Counted from the stretch's first letter, positions 1 through 8,814 are shown. The stretch is DNA of 64,000 nt from JANQPX01 sp039197065 (GCA_039197065.1 JBCCUL010000001.1:186001-250000), one strand, 5' to 3'. Translations and numbers: made by a program. The notes: a model not told the origin generated them from the letters alone.

Positions 1-146
1 TCCATGCAGACCCAATAGGTGTTGCCGTCGCCCGCCATATTCATGCCCTCGAACGTCCAGCCGATGGTCTCGCCGTAAAACGCCTTGGCGGCCTCGGCGT
101 CGTGGGTCATGAGCTCGTTCCAATGATAATGGCCGTGATCGGTCAT
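1..146 (-). CDS. VOC (glyoxalase/bleomycin-resistance) family protein, N-terminal part only
   Basis: The gene runs off the left edge, leaving the first 48 codons. The translation begins MTDHGHYHWNELMTHD and continues with an AKAFYGETIGW segment. This is the typical opening strand and helix of a vicinal-oxygen-chelate domain, in which a residue in the 'WNEL' strand often helps bind metal. A clear GGAGGA ribosome binding site lies about 7 bases upstream of the ATG, so this start is well supported. The substrate cannot be guessed from this fragment. The gene lies downstream of lptG on the same strand, with a gap of about 117 bases. Confidence 0.75.
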   Translation of the reverse strand, partial: MTDHGHYHWNELMTHDAEAAKAFYGETIGWTFEGMNMAGDGNTYWVCM

Positions 147-263
147 GAAGCTGTCCTCCAGAGGGAAATGAAGGAAGGACCATCGACTCGATGCCGGGGA
201 TTTTCAATAGCTTTGTCGTGACCTGGGGTGAATGTCCTGACAGCGTCTGGCGGTAGCGAAAAT

Positions 264-1400
264 CTAGGTTGAAGCGGCCGGCGCATCGTCCTTCGCTGTC
301 GGCGGTACGACGCGCGATCGTCGCCCGCCCTTTGGGGCGGTGACCCAGTAGAGGACCAGCGCCGAGGCGAGCGCCAGGATGGCGAGCGGCAGCCAGGCGG
401 CCAGGGCAGGGGAAACGGATCCCGCCTCGCCCAGCGCCTGCAGAACGCCGTCCGCGACGAAATAGAGAAAGGCGCCGCCGAAGCCGACGAGTGCGTTCAG
501 CACCACCCCTCCCTGTCGCTGCAGCCCGCGCACCGAAGCCGTGGCGAGCGCGACCATGAAGAGGGATGAGAGCGGCAGGGCAAAGCTCTTGTGCAGCCAG
601 GTTCTGTAGACATGCTCGGGCCGGCTGCCGATCTCGGGATGATCGAGAATGCGCTTCAGCCTCCTGATCGAGAGCGCATTGGGCGGCGCTGCGAGATCCT
701 TGACCAGCGATGGCTGGATGCCGGTCTCCCAGGGCTGGCGTCCGATCGCCTCCTCAGCGCGTTCGGCGTTGGGGCGGATGGCGAGTTCCTTGGCGTCGCG
801 AAGCTGCCAAGCACCCTGCTCGTAGACGGCGTCGACCGCTTCGGTCTGCGCCGCGAGATTGCCGTCGCCGTCCCGCTTGAAGATGACGATATCCCGCAGC
901 AAGCGGCCATCATTCTCGATCGCCCCAATGCTCACCAGATGATCGCCATCACGCAGCCAAAGCGCGATGTCGCCTTCCTTATGCGGCTCGACCGACGTCT
1001 GCCAGTCGGCAAGCGCCCGGTTGGCGCGGGGCGTGAGCTGATCGCTGATCAGAAAATGTAAAAGAGCGATGAGCAGCATGACCGGCAGCAGCAGGAGAAG
1101 AACGCGCAAGAAGGGCAGGCCAAGCGCCTGGATCGCCACCAGTTCGCTGTGACGATGCAGCCGGCCAAAGGTCATAAGCGCTGCGATCAGCACGCTGAAG
1201 GGGAGGAGGAACGTCACCAGAACCGGCAGGCGCAGCAGGCTGTAGCGCAGGATCACCTGGAAGCCGCCGCCGAGATCTTTCAGGAGATCGTCAGCGACGC
1301 TCATGACGTCGAAAAGCTGCAGGAGGGCGACGGCGCTGATCAGGATCAGGACCAGTTGTCCCAGAAAGATGACCGAAAGATAGCGCCCGAGGATCGACAT
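264..1400 (-). CDS. lptG: LPS export ABC transporter permease LptG
   Basis: YjgP/YjgQ-family permease of 378 residues. LptG and LptF form the inner-membrane pair that, with the LptB ATPase, extracts lipopolysaccharide and feeds it to LptC/LptA. The protein shows the family layout: three hydrophobic helices in the first ~120 residues, a hydrophilic periplasmic jelly-roll region (about 130-260), then three more helices. It contains the family-typical LMTFGRLHRHSELVAIQA stretch near residue 75. The start overlaps the lptF stop by one base, indicating translational coupling. LptG rather than LptF is assigned from gene order and the shorter C-terminus; the two are hard to tell apart by eye. Confidence 0.88.
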   Translation of the reverse strand: MSILGRYLSVIFLGQLVLILISAVALLQLFDVMSVADDLLKDLGGGFQVILRYSLLRLPVLVTFLLPFSVLIAALMTFGRLHRHSELVAIQALGLPFLRVLLLLLPVMLLIALLHFLISDQLTPRANRALADWQTSVEPHKEGDIALWLRDGDHLVSIGAIENDGRLLRDIVIFKRDGDGNLAAQTEAVDAVYEQGAWQLRDAKELAIRPNAERAEEAIGRQPWETGIQPSLVKDLAAPPNALSIRRLKRILDHPEIGSRPEHVYRTWLHKSFALPLSSLFMVALATASVRGLQRQGGVVLNALVGFGGAFLYFVADGVLQALGEAGSVSPALAAWLPLAILALASALVLYWVTAPKGGRRSRVVPPTAKDDAPAAST

Positions 1401-2581
1401 CAGGCTTTGCGCGCAGGACCGAACAGGTGAACGATGCTGCTCAAGCGCTCCCCCAGTGCGGACAATGGGGTCTGTCCGGAGGTCGAGACCTGTTTCGCCG
1501 CGCGGCTCAGCATCCAGAGGCTGAACGCCAGGAACAGCAGCATCGGCAGCTGCTGGCCGATCCAGGGCGAGATCTCGCCATCTCTGACCATGCTTCTGCC
1601 GAATTGCTGGATCTCATTATAGGCGATCAGGAGGAACAGGCCGAGGGCGAGATTGATCCCCTGACGGCGCTTGGGCGAGGTGGCGCCAAGGGCGACGGCG
1701 AGAAAGGGGAGAAAGAGGATCGAAACGATCCTGACGATGCGCGAATGCAGCTCCGCCGCCATCTCGTCGACGGACGACTTCTTAGGCGGATCGTCCTGGC
1801 GCTGCCAGAGCTCCACCAGCGTCAGCTCACGCTCGTCATCGCCGCGCAAGCGGAAGGGCGGCGGCGTGAACAGGGTCTCGATTTCGCGCGAAAAATTCTT
1901 CACCTTGACCACCACCGGCTTCTCGTCCGAGCTCGAATCGACGACCTGCGTGGCGTTGGTGAGCGTGAGCACCAGCGTGTCGTTTTCACTGATCTCGAAG
2001 CTACCGCGTTCGGCGGTCGTCGTGGTCATGGCGCCGTCTTTCCTGCGCTCGTGAAAGAAAACGCCCTTCAGCTCGCGTCCGTCCTCGGAGATGCTGCCCA
2101 CGGTCATGGTCATGTCGTCGATGCCCGTCAGAAAGGCGCCGCTCTCCAGGATGTTGTACCAGCTGCCATAGCCGGCGAAATGGATAAGATTGCGGTAGCC
2201 GTAGCGGGCATGGGGCTGCAGCACGGCGATGATCAGCGCGCCGAGAAGGCAGAATAGGCAGGCGAGGCCGAAGATCGGTCTGGCGATCCGGTAGAGGCTT
2301 ATGCCGCCGGCATAGAGCGCCTCCAGCTCGCTGTCCTCGCGCAGGCGGATGATCGCCATCAGCACAGCGATGAAGAACGCTGCCGATAGCGCCAGGCTCA
2401 GATAGTGGGGGATCAGGTTCAGCATCAGCCGGCCGACCACGTCGAACGGGGTATTCTTGGTAGCGACCAGATCGAGGAGTCGCACCAGCCGTTCCATCAA
2501 AAGCGCGAACAGCACGAGGCCGAGCAGCATGGCAAAGCGCGAGAGCGTATGCCTGACGATGTAGCGATCGATGATCTTCAC
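1400..2581 (-). CDS. lptF: LPS export ABC transporter permease LptF
   Basis: YjgP/YjgQ-family permease of 393 residues, first gene of the lptF-lptG pair. It begins MKIIDRYIVRHTLSRF, followed by a hydrophobic helix. The 'LREDSELEALYAGGIS' stretch is the coupling-helix region that contacts the LptB ATPase. A periplasmic domain spans about residues 130-270, with three helices after it. As part of the LptB2FG complex it moves LPS out of the inner membrane. The upstream 118-base gap (2582-2699) should hold the promoter, but I see no confident boxes. Confidence 0.88.
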   Translation of the reverse strand: MKIIDRYIVRHTLSRFAMLLGLVLFALLMERLVRLLDLVATKNTPFDVVGRLMLNLIPHYLSLALSAAFFIAVLMAIIRLREDSELEALYAGGISLYRIARPIFGLACLFCLLGALIIAVLQPHARYGYRNLIHFAGYGSWYNILESGAFLTGIDDMTMTVGSISEDGRELKGVFFHERRKDGAMTTTTAERGSFEISENDTLVLTLTNATQVVDSSSDEKPVVVKVKNFSREIETLFTPPPFRLRGDDERELTLVELWQRQDDPPKKSSVDEMAAELHSRIVRIVSILFLPFLAVALGATSPKRRQGINLALGLFLLIAYNEIQQFGRSMVRDGEISPWIGQQLPMLLFLAFSLWMLSRAAKQVSTSGQTPLSALGERLSSIVHLFGPARKA

Positions 2582-2699
2582 GAGCGCTCCGGCTTTCAGA
2601 GACCCATCATAACGTCAGCCGCACCGGACCACTGAAGATCCAGGCCGCATACCAGCCATCCTGTTACTGACGGTCGACGTCACTGATGTGGCCATGCCA

Positions 2700-3167
2700 C
2701 TAGCCCTGCCAGTGCGCCTTCAAATGCGCGATCAGCTTAGCGGCCATATCATCGTCCAGCGTCGGGCCGGCGCCCAGGTTGGGCACTTTCGGCCAGCCTG
2801 CATCCTCGAAATCCATGCCTTCGAAGGATTTGGGGCCATCATAACGCGGCAACACGTGAAAATGCGCGTTCGGATCGTTCATCATCAACATCAGATAGTT
2901 GATCTTTTGATAGGCGAAGCTGGCGCTGAGCGTGCGCTCGATCGCCGAGGTCACCTCGGCAAGCTCGGTGAAGGACTCCGTGCCGATCTCCGGCCAGGAG
3001 GTGGCGTGCGACTTGGCGATCAGCACGAGCGCGCCCAGCGTCGCCTGATGGCGTCGGAGCATCACGCACCAGTTCGGAAAATCTTTCACAAGAAGGTCTG
3101 GATATTCGAACCGGATCTGCGTTGGATTGAGTGAGGCCGCTTCAGGCATTGTTGTTTCCGTCTTCAT
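2700..3167 (-). CDS. HIT family protein
   Basis: 155-residue histidine-triad-superfamily protein, a family of nucleotide hydrolases and transferases acting on nucleoside phosphoramidates or dinucleoside polyphosphates. The signature region reads NDPNAHFHVLPRY. The H-F-H part of the H-x-H-x-H triad is present, but the third histidine position is not, as in a subgroup of bacterial HIT-like proteins. Catalytic competence is therefore uncertain. Two starts are possible: the ATG used here, or the one six codons in (MPEAASL), which has a GGAAA-like site at better spacing. The next gene downstream on the strand is a metallophosphoesterase. Confidence 0.75.
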   Translation of the reverse strand: MKTETTMPEAASLNPTQIRFEYPDLLVKDFPNWCVMLRRHQATLGALVLIAKSHATSWPEIGTESFTELAEVTSAIERTLSASFAYQKINYLMLMMNDPNAHFHVLPRYDGPKSFEGMDFEDAGWPKVPNLGAGPTLDDDMAAKLIAHLKAHWQG

Positions 3168-3234
3168 TGTTGGTCTTGCACCCGCAATGACGAGCGCATC
3201 GCTCCGGTCGTCGATCGGCTCGACGGATGATTCT

Positions 3235-4167
3235 CTAGGCAGCCGAGGCTGCGGTTACTGCGGCTGGCACGGAAAGCGTTTGGCCGCCGTCGGCGACAAA
3301 GCGCAGCTTTCGCCGATCGAAACGCCTGACGTCCATGCGCATGGTCCAGCCATCAGGCGTCGAGCCGATGCGGTAGATGTGATAGGCCGCCGGCTTCATC
3401 CCGTGACGTGGCCAGGCGGAAGCGGACGGCACGCCGATCACCGGTGCCTGGCCAAGCGGGGTCTTCACCTCGCCCTGATCAAAGCGGTGATTATGGCCAT
3501 GAAGCACCAGTTCCGCTCCGGCGTCGCCGATCACGTCTCGAAAGCCCTGGCCATCGCGCAATTGCTTTCGGACGCGCGCCGAACCGTCGATCGGCGGGTG
3601 ATGCACCATGACCGTGCGGAAATAGCCCTCTTCGCCAAGTTCGTCCAACATCACGCGCAGGCGTGCGAGCTGAGAGGGGCCGATCAGGCCGGCTGCAGAG
3701 AACCAGCGGGTCGGGATGGCGCTGGATACGCCGACGATCGCGACACGGCCGATCTTGCGGACGAACGGAAAAGATGACGCTTCCGTCTTCAATTCTTCGC
3801 CATTTTGCGTCATATAAGCCGCCAGTCGTCCGAAGGACTGCTCCCAGGGAATTTCGAGATAAGCGTCGTGGTTCCCGGGTATGATGCTGACATGCTCGGG
3901 TTCACCGAGTTCGGCAAGCCAGGTGATCGCCTGATCGAACTCCGCCGGCAGGGCGAGATTGGTGAGGTCGCCGGTGACCACGGTGTGGTCGGGCTGCATG
4001 TCCTTCAGGTCCGCGGCTAAGGCGGCAAGAACACGTGGATCATGAACGGATCTGCGATGACGCCGCCAGGAGACATAGCCGGTCATCCGTTTGTTCATGA
4101 GATCCCGCCAGTCAACCTGAGCGGGAAGCGGCAGATGGGGATCGGAGAGGTGAGCGAGTTTCAACAT
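3235..4167 (-). CDS. Metallophosphoesterase (calcineurin-like), possible 3',5'-cyclic nucleotide phosphodiesterase
   Basis: 310 residues with the full dinuclear metal motif set of calcineurin-like phosphoesterases, in order: LAHLSDPHL (residues 4-12), VVTGDLTN, IPGNHD, MVHHPPI and LHGHNHRF. This arrangement with HGHNH is common to CpdA/Icc-type cyclic-nucleotide phosphodiesterases and related enzymes. Two class III nucleotide cyclases lie elsewhere in the window, so a cyclic-nucleotide role is attractive but only inferred. The gene is divergent from the phosphatidyltransferase operon; the 98-base gap between them holds both promoters. Confidence 0.85.
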   Translation of the reverse strand: MLKLAHLSDPHLPLPAQVDWRDLMNKRMTGYVSWRRHRRSVHDPRVLAALAADLKDMQPDHTVVTGDLTNLALPAEFDQAITWLAELGEPEHVSIIPGNHDAYLEIPWEQSFGRLAAYMTQNGEELKTEASSFPFVRKIGRVAIVGVSSAIPTRWFSAAGLIGPSQLARLRVMLDELGEEGYFRTVMVHHPPIDGSARVRKQLRDGQGFRDVIGDAGAELVLHGHNHRFDQGEVKTPLGQAPVIGVPSASAWPRHGMKPAAYHIYRIGSTPDGWTMRMDVRRFDRRKLRFVADGGQTLSVPAAVTAASAA

Positions 4168-4265
4168 GCGCCGTACAAATGATGATCAACCCCGCCCTTG
4201 ATGTCCGTGTCGGGCGATCGAGTCAAGCGGCGTAAACCGGTTTCATTAGACAGGGCTTCATTCCC

Positions 4266-5561
4266 ATGACCGTTTCTTCTGCGTCCACCAAACCCGGCAG
4301 CGAGCCCACGCGCCGCACGCTTTTTGGCAAGAAGCCGTGGCGCTCGGTGGCAAATTCCGGTGGTGTGCCGCTGCCTCCCGACCAGCCACGGCCCGTGGTT
4401 GCGATGGTCGGGACCTCCGATATTCCGATCTGGGGACTGACCACGACCGAGCGTTTACAGCGCACCATGAAGATCATGGGCGTCGAAGCCGTCCTCAAGG
4501 ATGGCGAGCAACTACCCGAAACCGGTACGATCGTGCTCATCCGCGCGGATTATGCGCTTGAAGATCGCCTCGTCGGCAGCCTGATCGAACATGGCCCGGG
4601 GGCCATCCTGGCGCTGGATAGCGAGGATGGCGGGGATCGGACCCCGGTGGCCGCCCATGTCGAAGCGTCTGATGCTGCCGCCGTGCAGGCCATCTTGAGA
4701 CAGCCTTCCTTGAATGACGACCAGGCCTTGCCGGTGAACGTGCAGGCCAAGGGCGTTCTCGATATCGGCTCCAGCTATAATCGGAAACTCAGAAAGCGCG
4801 AAGTGCCCTATGCGCTCAAGTTGACGCCTGACAGCATCGCGCCGATCGAGAACCGCATCTTCGCCGGCGCCTATAAGGGCATCACCGACTTCGTGACCAA
4901 GTATTTCTGGCCTTTACCGGCGCGCTGGGTGACCCGCCAGGCGGTGAAGCTCGGCCTCTCCCCGAACATGGTGACCATGGCGAGCCTGGTCCTGGTCTTC
5001 GTGACGCTCTGGCTCTTCATGCAGGGCTATTTTCTCTCCGGGCTCGCGGTCGGCTTCGTGATGGTGTTCCTCGATACGGTGGACGGCAAGCTTGCGCGGG
5101 TGACGCTCACCTCGAGTAAATGGGGCAATGTCTTCGATCACGGCATCGATCTGATCCACCCGCCCTTTTGGTGGTGGGCCTGGTGGTACGGTCTCTATCA
5201 GACCATGCCGGAGGCGGCCGCCGCCACGCCGCTTCTCGATGTCGCCTTGCTGATCGTGACGGTCGGCTATGTCGTTGGACGGCTGGAGGAAGGGCTGTTC
5301 ATCAAAGCCTTCGGCATCCAGATGCACACCTGGCGTCCCGTCGACAGCTTCTTTCGGCTGATCACGGCAAGGCGCAACCCGAACATCTCGATCCTCCTGG
5401 TCGCCACGCTGTTCGGCGCGCCCATCATGGGCTTCTTGCTAATGGCGCTTTGGACCGTCTTGTCGCTGCTTTTCCACGCGGTGCGCATCACCCAGGGTTT
5501 CTTGCTCAAGGACGAGAAGGGCCTTCGCTCCTATCTTACCGAACCGCTTGCGACGACCTAG
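4266..5561 (+). CDS. CDP-alcohol phosphatidyltransferase with degenerate N-terminal nucleotidyltransferase-like domain
   Basis: 431 residues. The C-terminal half is a multi-pass CDP-alcohol phosphatidyltransferase with the complete D-x2-D-G-x2-A-R-x8-G-x3-D-x3-D signature (D270, D273-G274, A277-R278, G287, D291, D295), so the metal-binding transfer site is intact. The N-terminal ~150 residues resemble a sugar-phosphate nucleotidyltransferase fold (GLTTTERLQRTMKIMGVEAV, then LIRADYALED and TPVAAHV) but lack the G-x-G-x-R nucleotide-binding loop. That half is probably not catalytic. It is first in a three-gene operon with a lipid kinase and a Tam41-like nucleotidyltransferase, and close to a ceramide synthesis operon. 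A headgroup-transfer step on CDP-ceramide or CDP-diacylglycerol is inferred, matching the Caulobacter ceramide-phosphoglycerate gene set. Confidence 0.85.
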   Translation: MTVSSASTKPGSEPTRRTLFGKKPWRSVANSGGVPLPPDQPRPVVAMVGTSDIPIWGLTTTERLQRTMKIMGVEAVLKDGEQLPETGTIVLIRADYALEDRLVGSLIEHGPGAILALDSEDGGDRTPVAAHVEASDAAAVQAILRQPSLNDDQALPVNVQAKGVLDIGSSYNRKLRKREVPYALKLTPDSIAPIENRIFAGAYKGITDFVTKYFWPLPARWVTRQAVKLGLSPNMVTMASLVLVFVTLWLFMQGYFLSGLAVGFVMVFLDTVDGKLARVTLTSSKWGNVFDHGIDLIHPPFWWWAWWYGLYQTMPEAAAATPLLDVALLIVTVGYVVGRLEEGLFIKAFGIQMHTWRPVDSFFRLITARRNPNISILLVATLFGAPIMGFLLMALWTVLSLLFHAVRITQGFLLKDEKGLRSYLTEPLATT

Positions 5562-5576
5562 GACTGAGGTGCGGCC

Positions 5577-6575
5577 ATGGCTCGACTTGCCGTCAGACTT
5601 GCCGTCATCAGCAACCCGCGCAGCCAGCGCAACCGACAGGGTGCTCTCGACGGGCTGAAGGCCGTGCTCGCCAAGCATCCGAATGTCAGGCATGAGGAGC
5701 TTTGGGACTTCGATGATCTCGGAGCTCTGATCGTCAACCTGATCCGGAGCAAGGTCGAGGTCATCGCCGTCAATGGCGGGGACGGTACGGTGCAGGCGGT
5801 GCTGACCGAGCTGGCACGGCGCTCGGACAATGGCCATGCGCCCAAGCTTGCGGTTCTTTCGGGCGGCATGACCAATGTGATCGCCAAGGATGTCGGCGTG
5901 GACGATCAGCCCGCCAAGGCGTTGGCGCGCCTGATCAAGGCGATGGATGCGCCAGAGGGGGCTCAGGAGGTGACGAGGCCGCTGATCGGTCTCGTGCTCG
6001 ACCCCGAAAAGCCGCCGGTTTACGGGATGTTTTTCGGTGCCGCAGGGTTCTATCAGGCGGTAAAGCTCGCCAACGACAAGGTCCGGAAACGCGGGGTCGC
6101 CGGCAGCATGGCATCCGCCTCGACGCTGATGCTCTCGCTGTTCCGCCTCCTGTTCGGCCGATCCGGTTCGAACGATCCGCTCTACCGCGGCGAGCCGATG
6201 GCGCTTGGCATCGATGGCGATCGCCGCCCGGAGACGCCTTATCTCCTCCTGATCGCAACCACTCTCGATCGGCTGATCCTCGGCCTCATGCCCTTTTGGG
6301 GCCAAGACGATAGCCACGTCATCAGCAATGGCCACGCCATTCGGTACACGAGCATCGATTTCCCGCCCAAGCGTCTGGCGCGCGCGTTACTGCCGGTGCT
6401 GCGCGGCCGTCCTGCGCGCTGGATGGAAGGTGAGGGCTATCGTAGCGGAGCCGCCAGCGACATGACCATCGACATCGATAGTCCGGTCGTCCTGGACGGC
6501 GAGATCTTTCATCCGGCACCGGGCGTTCCGCTTCGCCTGACCGGCGACCGCACCCAAACCTTCCTCCAATGCTAG
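5577..6575 (+). CDS. cpgB: Diacylglycerol kinase-family lipid kinase, probable ceramide kinase
   Basis: 332 residues with the DAGK_cat fold: an N-terminal ISNPRSQRN strand-loop, the nucleotide-binding NGGDGT motif (residues 66-71) and a GGMTNVIAKDVG segment (96-107). The last replaces the usual G-T-x-N-x-x-A of YegS/DgkB enzymes with G-M-T-N. Members phosphorylate diacylglycerol, sphingoid bases or ceramide. The gene follows the phosphatidyltransferase by 15 bases and overlaps the next gene by 7 (ATGCTAG). Position beside a serine palmitoyltransferase locus, in the same company as the Caulobacter ceramide kinase gene, makes ceramide the likelier substrate. The symbol is by analogy and should be treated as provisional. 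Confidence 0.72.
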   Translation: MARLAVRLAVISNPRSQRNRQGALDGLKAVLAKHPNVRHEELWDFDDLGALIVNLIRSKVEVIAVNGGDGTVQAVLTELARRSDNGHAPKLAVLSGGMTNVIAKDVGVDDQPAKALARLIKAMDAPEGAQEVTRPLIGLVLDPEKPPVYGMFFGAAGFYQAVKLANDKVRKRGVAGSMASASTLMLSLFRLLFGRSGSNDPLYRGEPMALGIDGDRRPETPYLLLIATTLDRLILGLMPFWGQDDSHVISNGHAIRYTSIDFPPKRLARALLPVLRGRPARWMEGEGYRSGAASDMTIDIDSPVVLDGEIFHPAPGVPLRLTGDRTQTFLQC

Positions 6576-7525
6576 CCGGGGACGTCCGGCAGCGTTTACC
6601 TGATCTCGAAGATGTCGTGGGGCAGGAGCTCGAGCGGGTTTGCCATCCGTCGGCGGCGGCGCTCGCTGATGCGATGCGGGCGATCCACGGCGAGACGGTC
6701 GCCGCCATTCTCTTCTATGGCTCCTGCCTGCGTCAGGATCCGAGCGACGATCCGCCCGAGGGCATTCAGGATTTCTACGTGATCGTGGATCGCTACCGGG
6801 ATGCCTATCCTGGCAACTTGCAGGCTTTCGCCAATCGCCTCCTGCCGCCGAATGTCTTCTATATCGAGGTGGCATGGCAGGGGCGGACGGTGCGTGCGAA
6901 ATACGCCGTGATCGATCGGGCGCAGTTCGGAAAAGGAACCTCGAAGGCTGCGTTTCATCCCTCGCTCTGGGCACGCTTTTCGCAGCCCGTGGCTTTGCTC
7001 TATGCGCGTGATCCCGATCTCAAGGCGGCGATGGCGGCGGCAATTGGTAATGCGATCCGGACCATGCTGACGGCATCGGCGCCGCTGGTGCCGTCGCCTG
7101 CGGATCCAGGCGCTCTCTGGCTGGAAGCGCTTCGCCAGACCTACCGCGCCGAACTCCGTCCCGAAAGTGCGGAGCGCGCCGTCACGATCTACCAGGCCGA
7201 CAAGGAGCGCTATGACCGGGTGGCGCGTCTGATGTTCGCGGAGGATCTGGATGAGGATGGTCGGATCCTGATCCAGAGCACTGATCGAGAGCGTCGCCGG
7301 ATCCGTCGGCAATGGCTGGCCAGGCGGTTTCTGGGCAAGCCGCTTTCCGTGCTCCGGCTGATGAAGAGCCTTTTTACATTCAGCGGCGGCGTCGATTACG
7401 CGCTTTGGAAGATCGAACGGCATACGGGCGTGCGCGTCCCGATCAGCAGCTTCGAACGCCGCCATCCCATCCTCTCATCGCCGCGGCTGCTCTGGCGCCT
7501 GTTTCGACTTCGCGCCGTGCAATAG
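6569..7525 (+). CDS. Tam41-like lipid-phosphate nucleotidyltransferase
   Basis: 318 residues, the third gene of the phosphatidyltransferase-kinase operon, with its ATG inside the preceding stop region. The N-terminal 150 residues carry the layout of Tam41, the mitochondrial CDP-diacylglycerol synthase: FYGSC (49-53), DFYVIVD (68-74), a tyrosine/aromatic stretch, then KYAVID (111-116) and a segment ending RFSQPVALLY. GS-x(n)-D-x(n)-D is the polymerase-beta-type nucleotidyltransferase active site. I infer that it activates ceramide-1-phosphate (or phosphatidate) with CTP, to be used by the phosphatidyltransferase two genes upstream. The C-terminal 150 residues are basic and I do not recognise them. 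Confidence 0.7.
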   Translation: MLAGDVRQRLPDLEDVVGQELERVCHPSAAALADAMRAIHGETVAAILFYGSCLRQDPSDDPPEGIQDFYVIVDRYRDAYPGNLQAFANRLLPPNVFYIEVAWQGRTVRAKYAVIDRAQFGKGTSKAAFHPSLWARFSQPVALLYARDPDLKAAMAAAIGNAIRTMLTASAPLVPSPADPGALWLEALRQTYRAELRPESAERAVTIYQADKERYDRVARLMFAEDLDEDGRILIQSTDRERRRIRRQWLARRFLGKPLSVLRLMKSLFTFSGGVDYALWKIERHTGVRVPISSFERRHPILSSPRLLWRLFRLRAVQ

Positions 7526-7624
7526 ACCTCTCAGGGCCTAGCGGAACCAGGTCGGAACGCTCATCGCTTGTCTCGAAATGCGACTCAGGATGAGACGGTT
7601 CTCGCGCGATTTCGCGCCAATACG

Positions 7625-7638
7625 ATTAAAATTTTAAT
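7625..7638. promoter_or_regulatory. AT-rich perfect palindrome in a 293-base gap upstream of the UDP-glucuronate decarboxylase gene
   Basis: ATTAAAATTTTAAT is a perfect 14-base palindrome in a short, conspicuously AT-rich patch of an otherwise GC-rich intergenic region (7526-7818). It could be a promoter UP-type element, a bend or an operator for the decarboxylase gene about 180 bases downstream. The rest of the gap shows no ORF or obvious terminator. Confidence 0.35.
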
Positions 7639-7818
7639 TAAAACAATCAGTTAGGCGTCCGGCGCGACTTGGTACGCTTCTTGTAGGTGAAATGCAGAGC
7701 AGCAAGGGCTTAGGCGACTGCCGGCCGAGACGATCTTCGGCTTGTTCCTGACGCCGAAGCTGAAAAAACACGAGAAGGCGCCAGTCGGGGGCCGTTCGGC
7801 CTGGTGCGGAGGGGACAG

Positions 7819-8814
7819 ATGTTGAACATCCAAAATGCCGGTCCGAAACGAATTCTTGTCACCGGGGCTGCGGGTTTTCTCGGCAGTACCCTTTGCGAGC
7901 GCCTGCTCGACGAAGGTCACACCGTTCTCGGCGTCGACAACTATTTCACCGGCGTTAGGCGCAACGTCGCTCATCTCCTCGACAATCCGCGGTTTGAAAT
8001 CCGCGATCACGACATCGTCCAGCCACTCTCGATCGACACGGTTTTTGACGAGGTCTACAATCTCGCCTGCCCGGCCAGCCCCATTCATTATCAGTATGAC
8101 CCGATCCAGACGACCAAGACCTGCGTTCATGGCGTGATCAACATGCTCGATCTCGCAAGGCAATGCGGTGCGCGCATTCTTCAGGCCTCGACCAGCGAGA
8201 TTTACGGCGATCCCGAGGTGCATCCTCAGCCTGAAAGCTATCGCGGCAACGTCAACACCATCGGTCCGCGCGCCTGTTATGACGAGGGCAAGCGCTGCGC
8301 CGAGTCGCTGTTCTTCGACTATCACCGTGAACATGCCGTGGCGATCAAGGTGGTGCGCATCTTCAATACCTACGGCCCGCGCATGGATCCGCTGGACGGC
8401 CGTGTCGTCTCCAACTTCATCGTCAAAGCGCTTCAGGGCGACGACATCACCATCTACGGCGACGGCAGCCAGACCCGCTCCTTCTGTTTCGTCGACGACT
8501 TGATCGAAGGCTTCATCAAGATGATGGCGACCGGCGATGACGTCGTCGGCCCGATCAATCTCGGCAATCCGGAAGAGTTCACCATGCTGGAGCTTGCCGA
8601 TCTCGTCATCGAGGCGACGGGATCAAAGTCCAAGAAGATGTTTTTGCCGCTGCCGCAAGACGATCCCACGCGCCGACGTCCGGATATCAGTCTCGCCCGA
8701 GAGAAGCTCGGCTGGTCGCCGAGCAAGCCGTTGTCCGCAGGCCTTGCAGAAACGATCGACTATTTCGATCGGTTGCTGAGCGAGGGCGTTGCCTCGGCGC
8801 AAGCGGCGGAGTGA
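7819..8814 (+). CDS. UDP-glucuronate decarboxylase (UDP-xylose synthase), extended SDR
   Basis: 331 residues from the ATG at 7819, which has GGAGGGGA five bases upstream; an in-frame GTG 15 bases earlier has no such site. It has a Rossmann GAAGFLG loop (residues 17-22), the hallmark CPASPIHYQYDPIQTTKTC region of UDP-xylose synthases, the T-S-E-I-Y-G strand (125-130) and catalytic Y154-x3-K158. The enzyme oxidises, decarboxylates and re-reduces UDP-glucuronate to UDP-xylose. Position between the two halves of the sphingolipid locus suggests a sugar donor for LPS or a glycosphingolipid, but no glycosyltransferase is present in the window to confirm this. Confidence 0.9.
   Translation: MLNIQNAGPKRILVTGAAGFLGSTLCERLLDEGHTVLGVDNYFTGVRRNVAHLLDNPRFEIRDHDIVQPLSIDTVFDEVYNLACPASPIHYQYDPIQTTKTCVHGVINMLDLARQCGARILQASTSEIYGDPEVHPQPESYRGNVNTIGPRACYDEGKRCAESLFFDYHREHAVAIKVVRIFNTYGPRMDPLDGRVVSNFIVKALQGDDITIYGDGSQTRSFCFVDDLIEGFIKMMATGDDVVGPINLGNPEEFTMLELADLVIEATGSKSKKMFLPLPQDDPTRRRPDISLAREKLGWSPSKPLSAGLAETIDYFDRLLSEGVASAQAAE

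Noticed and set aside
591..2257. Long plus-strand reading frames opposite lptG and lptF
   Set aside because: They are rich in Arg/Gln/His with no family features, the typical product of reading GC-rich genes on the wrong strand; the lptFG frames are clearly real.
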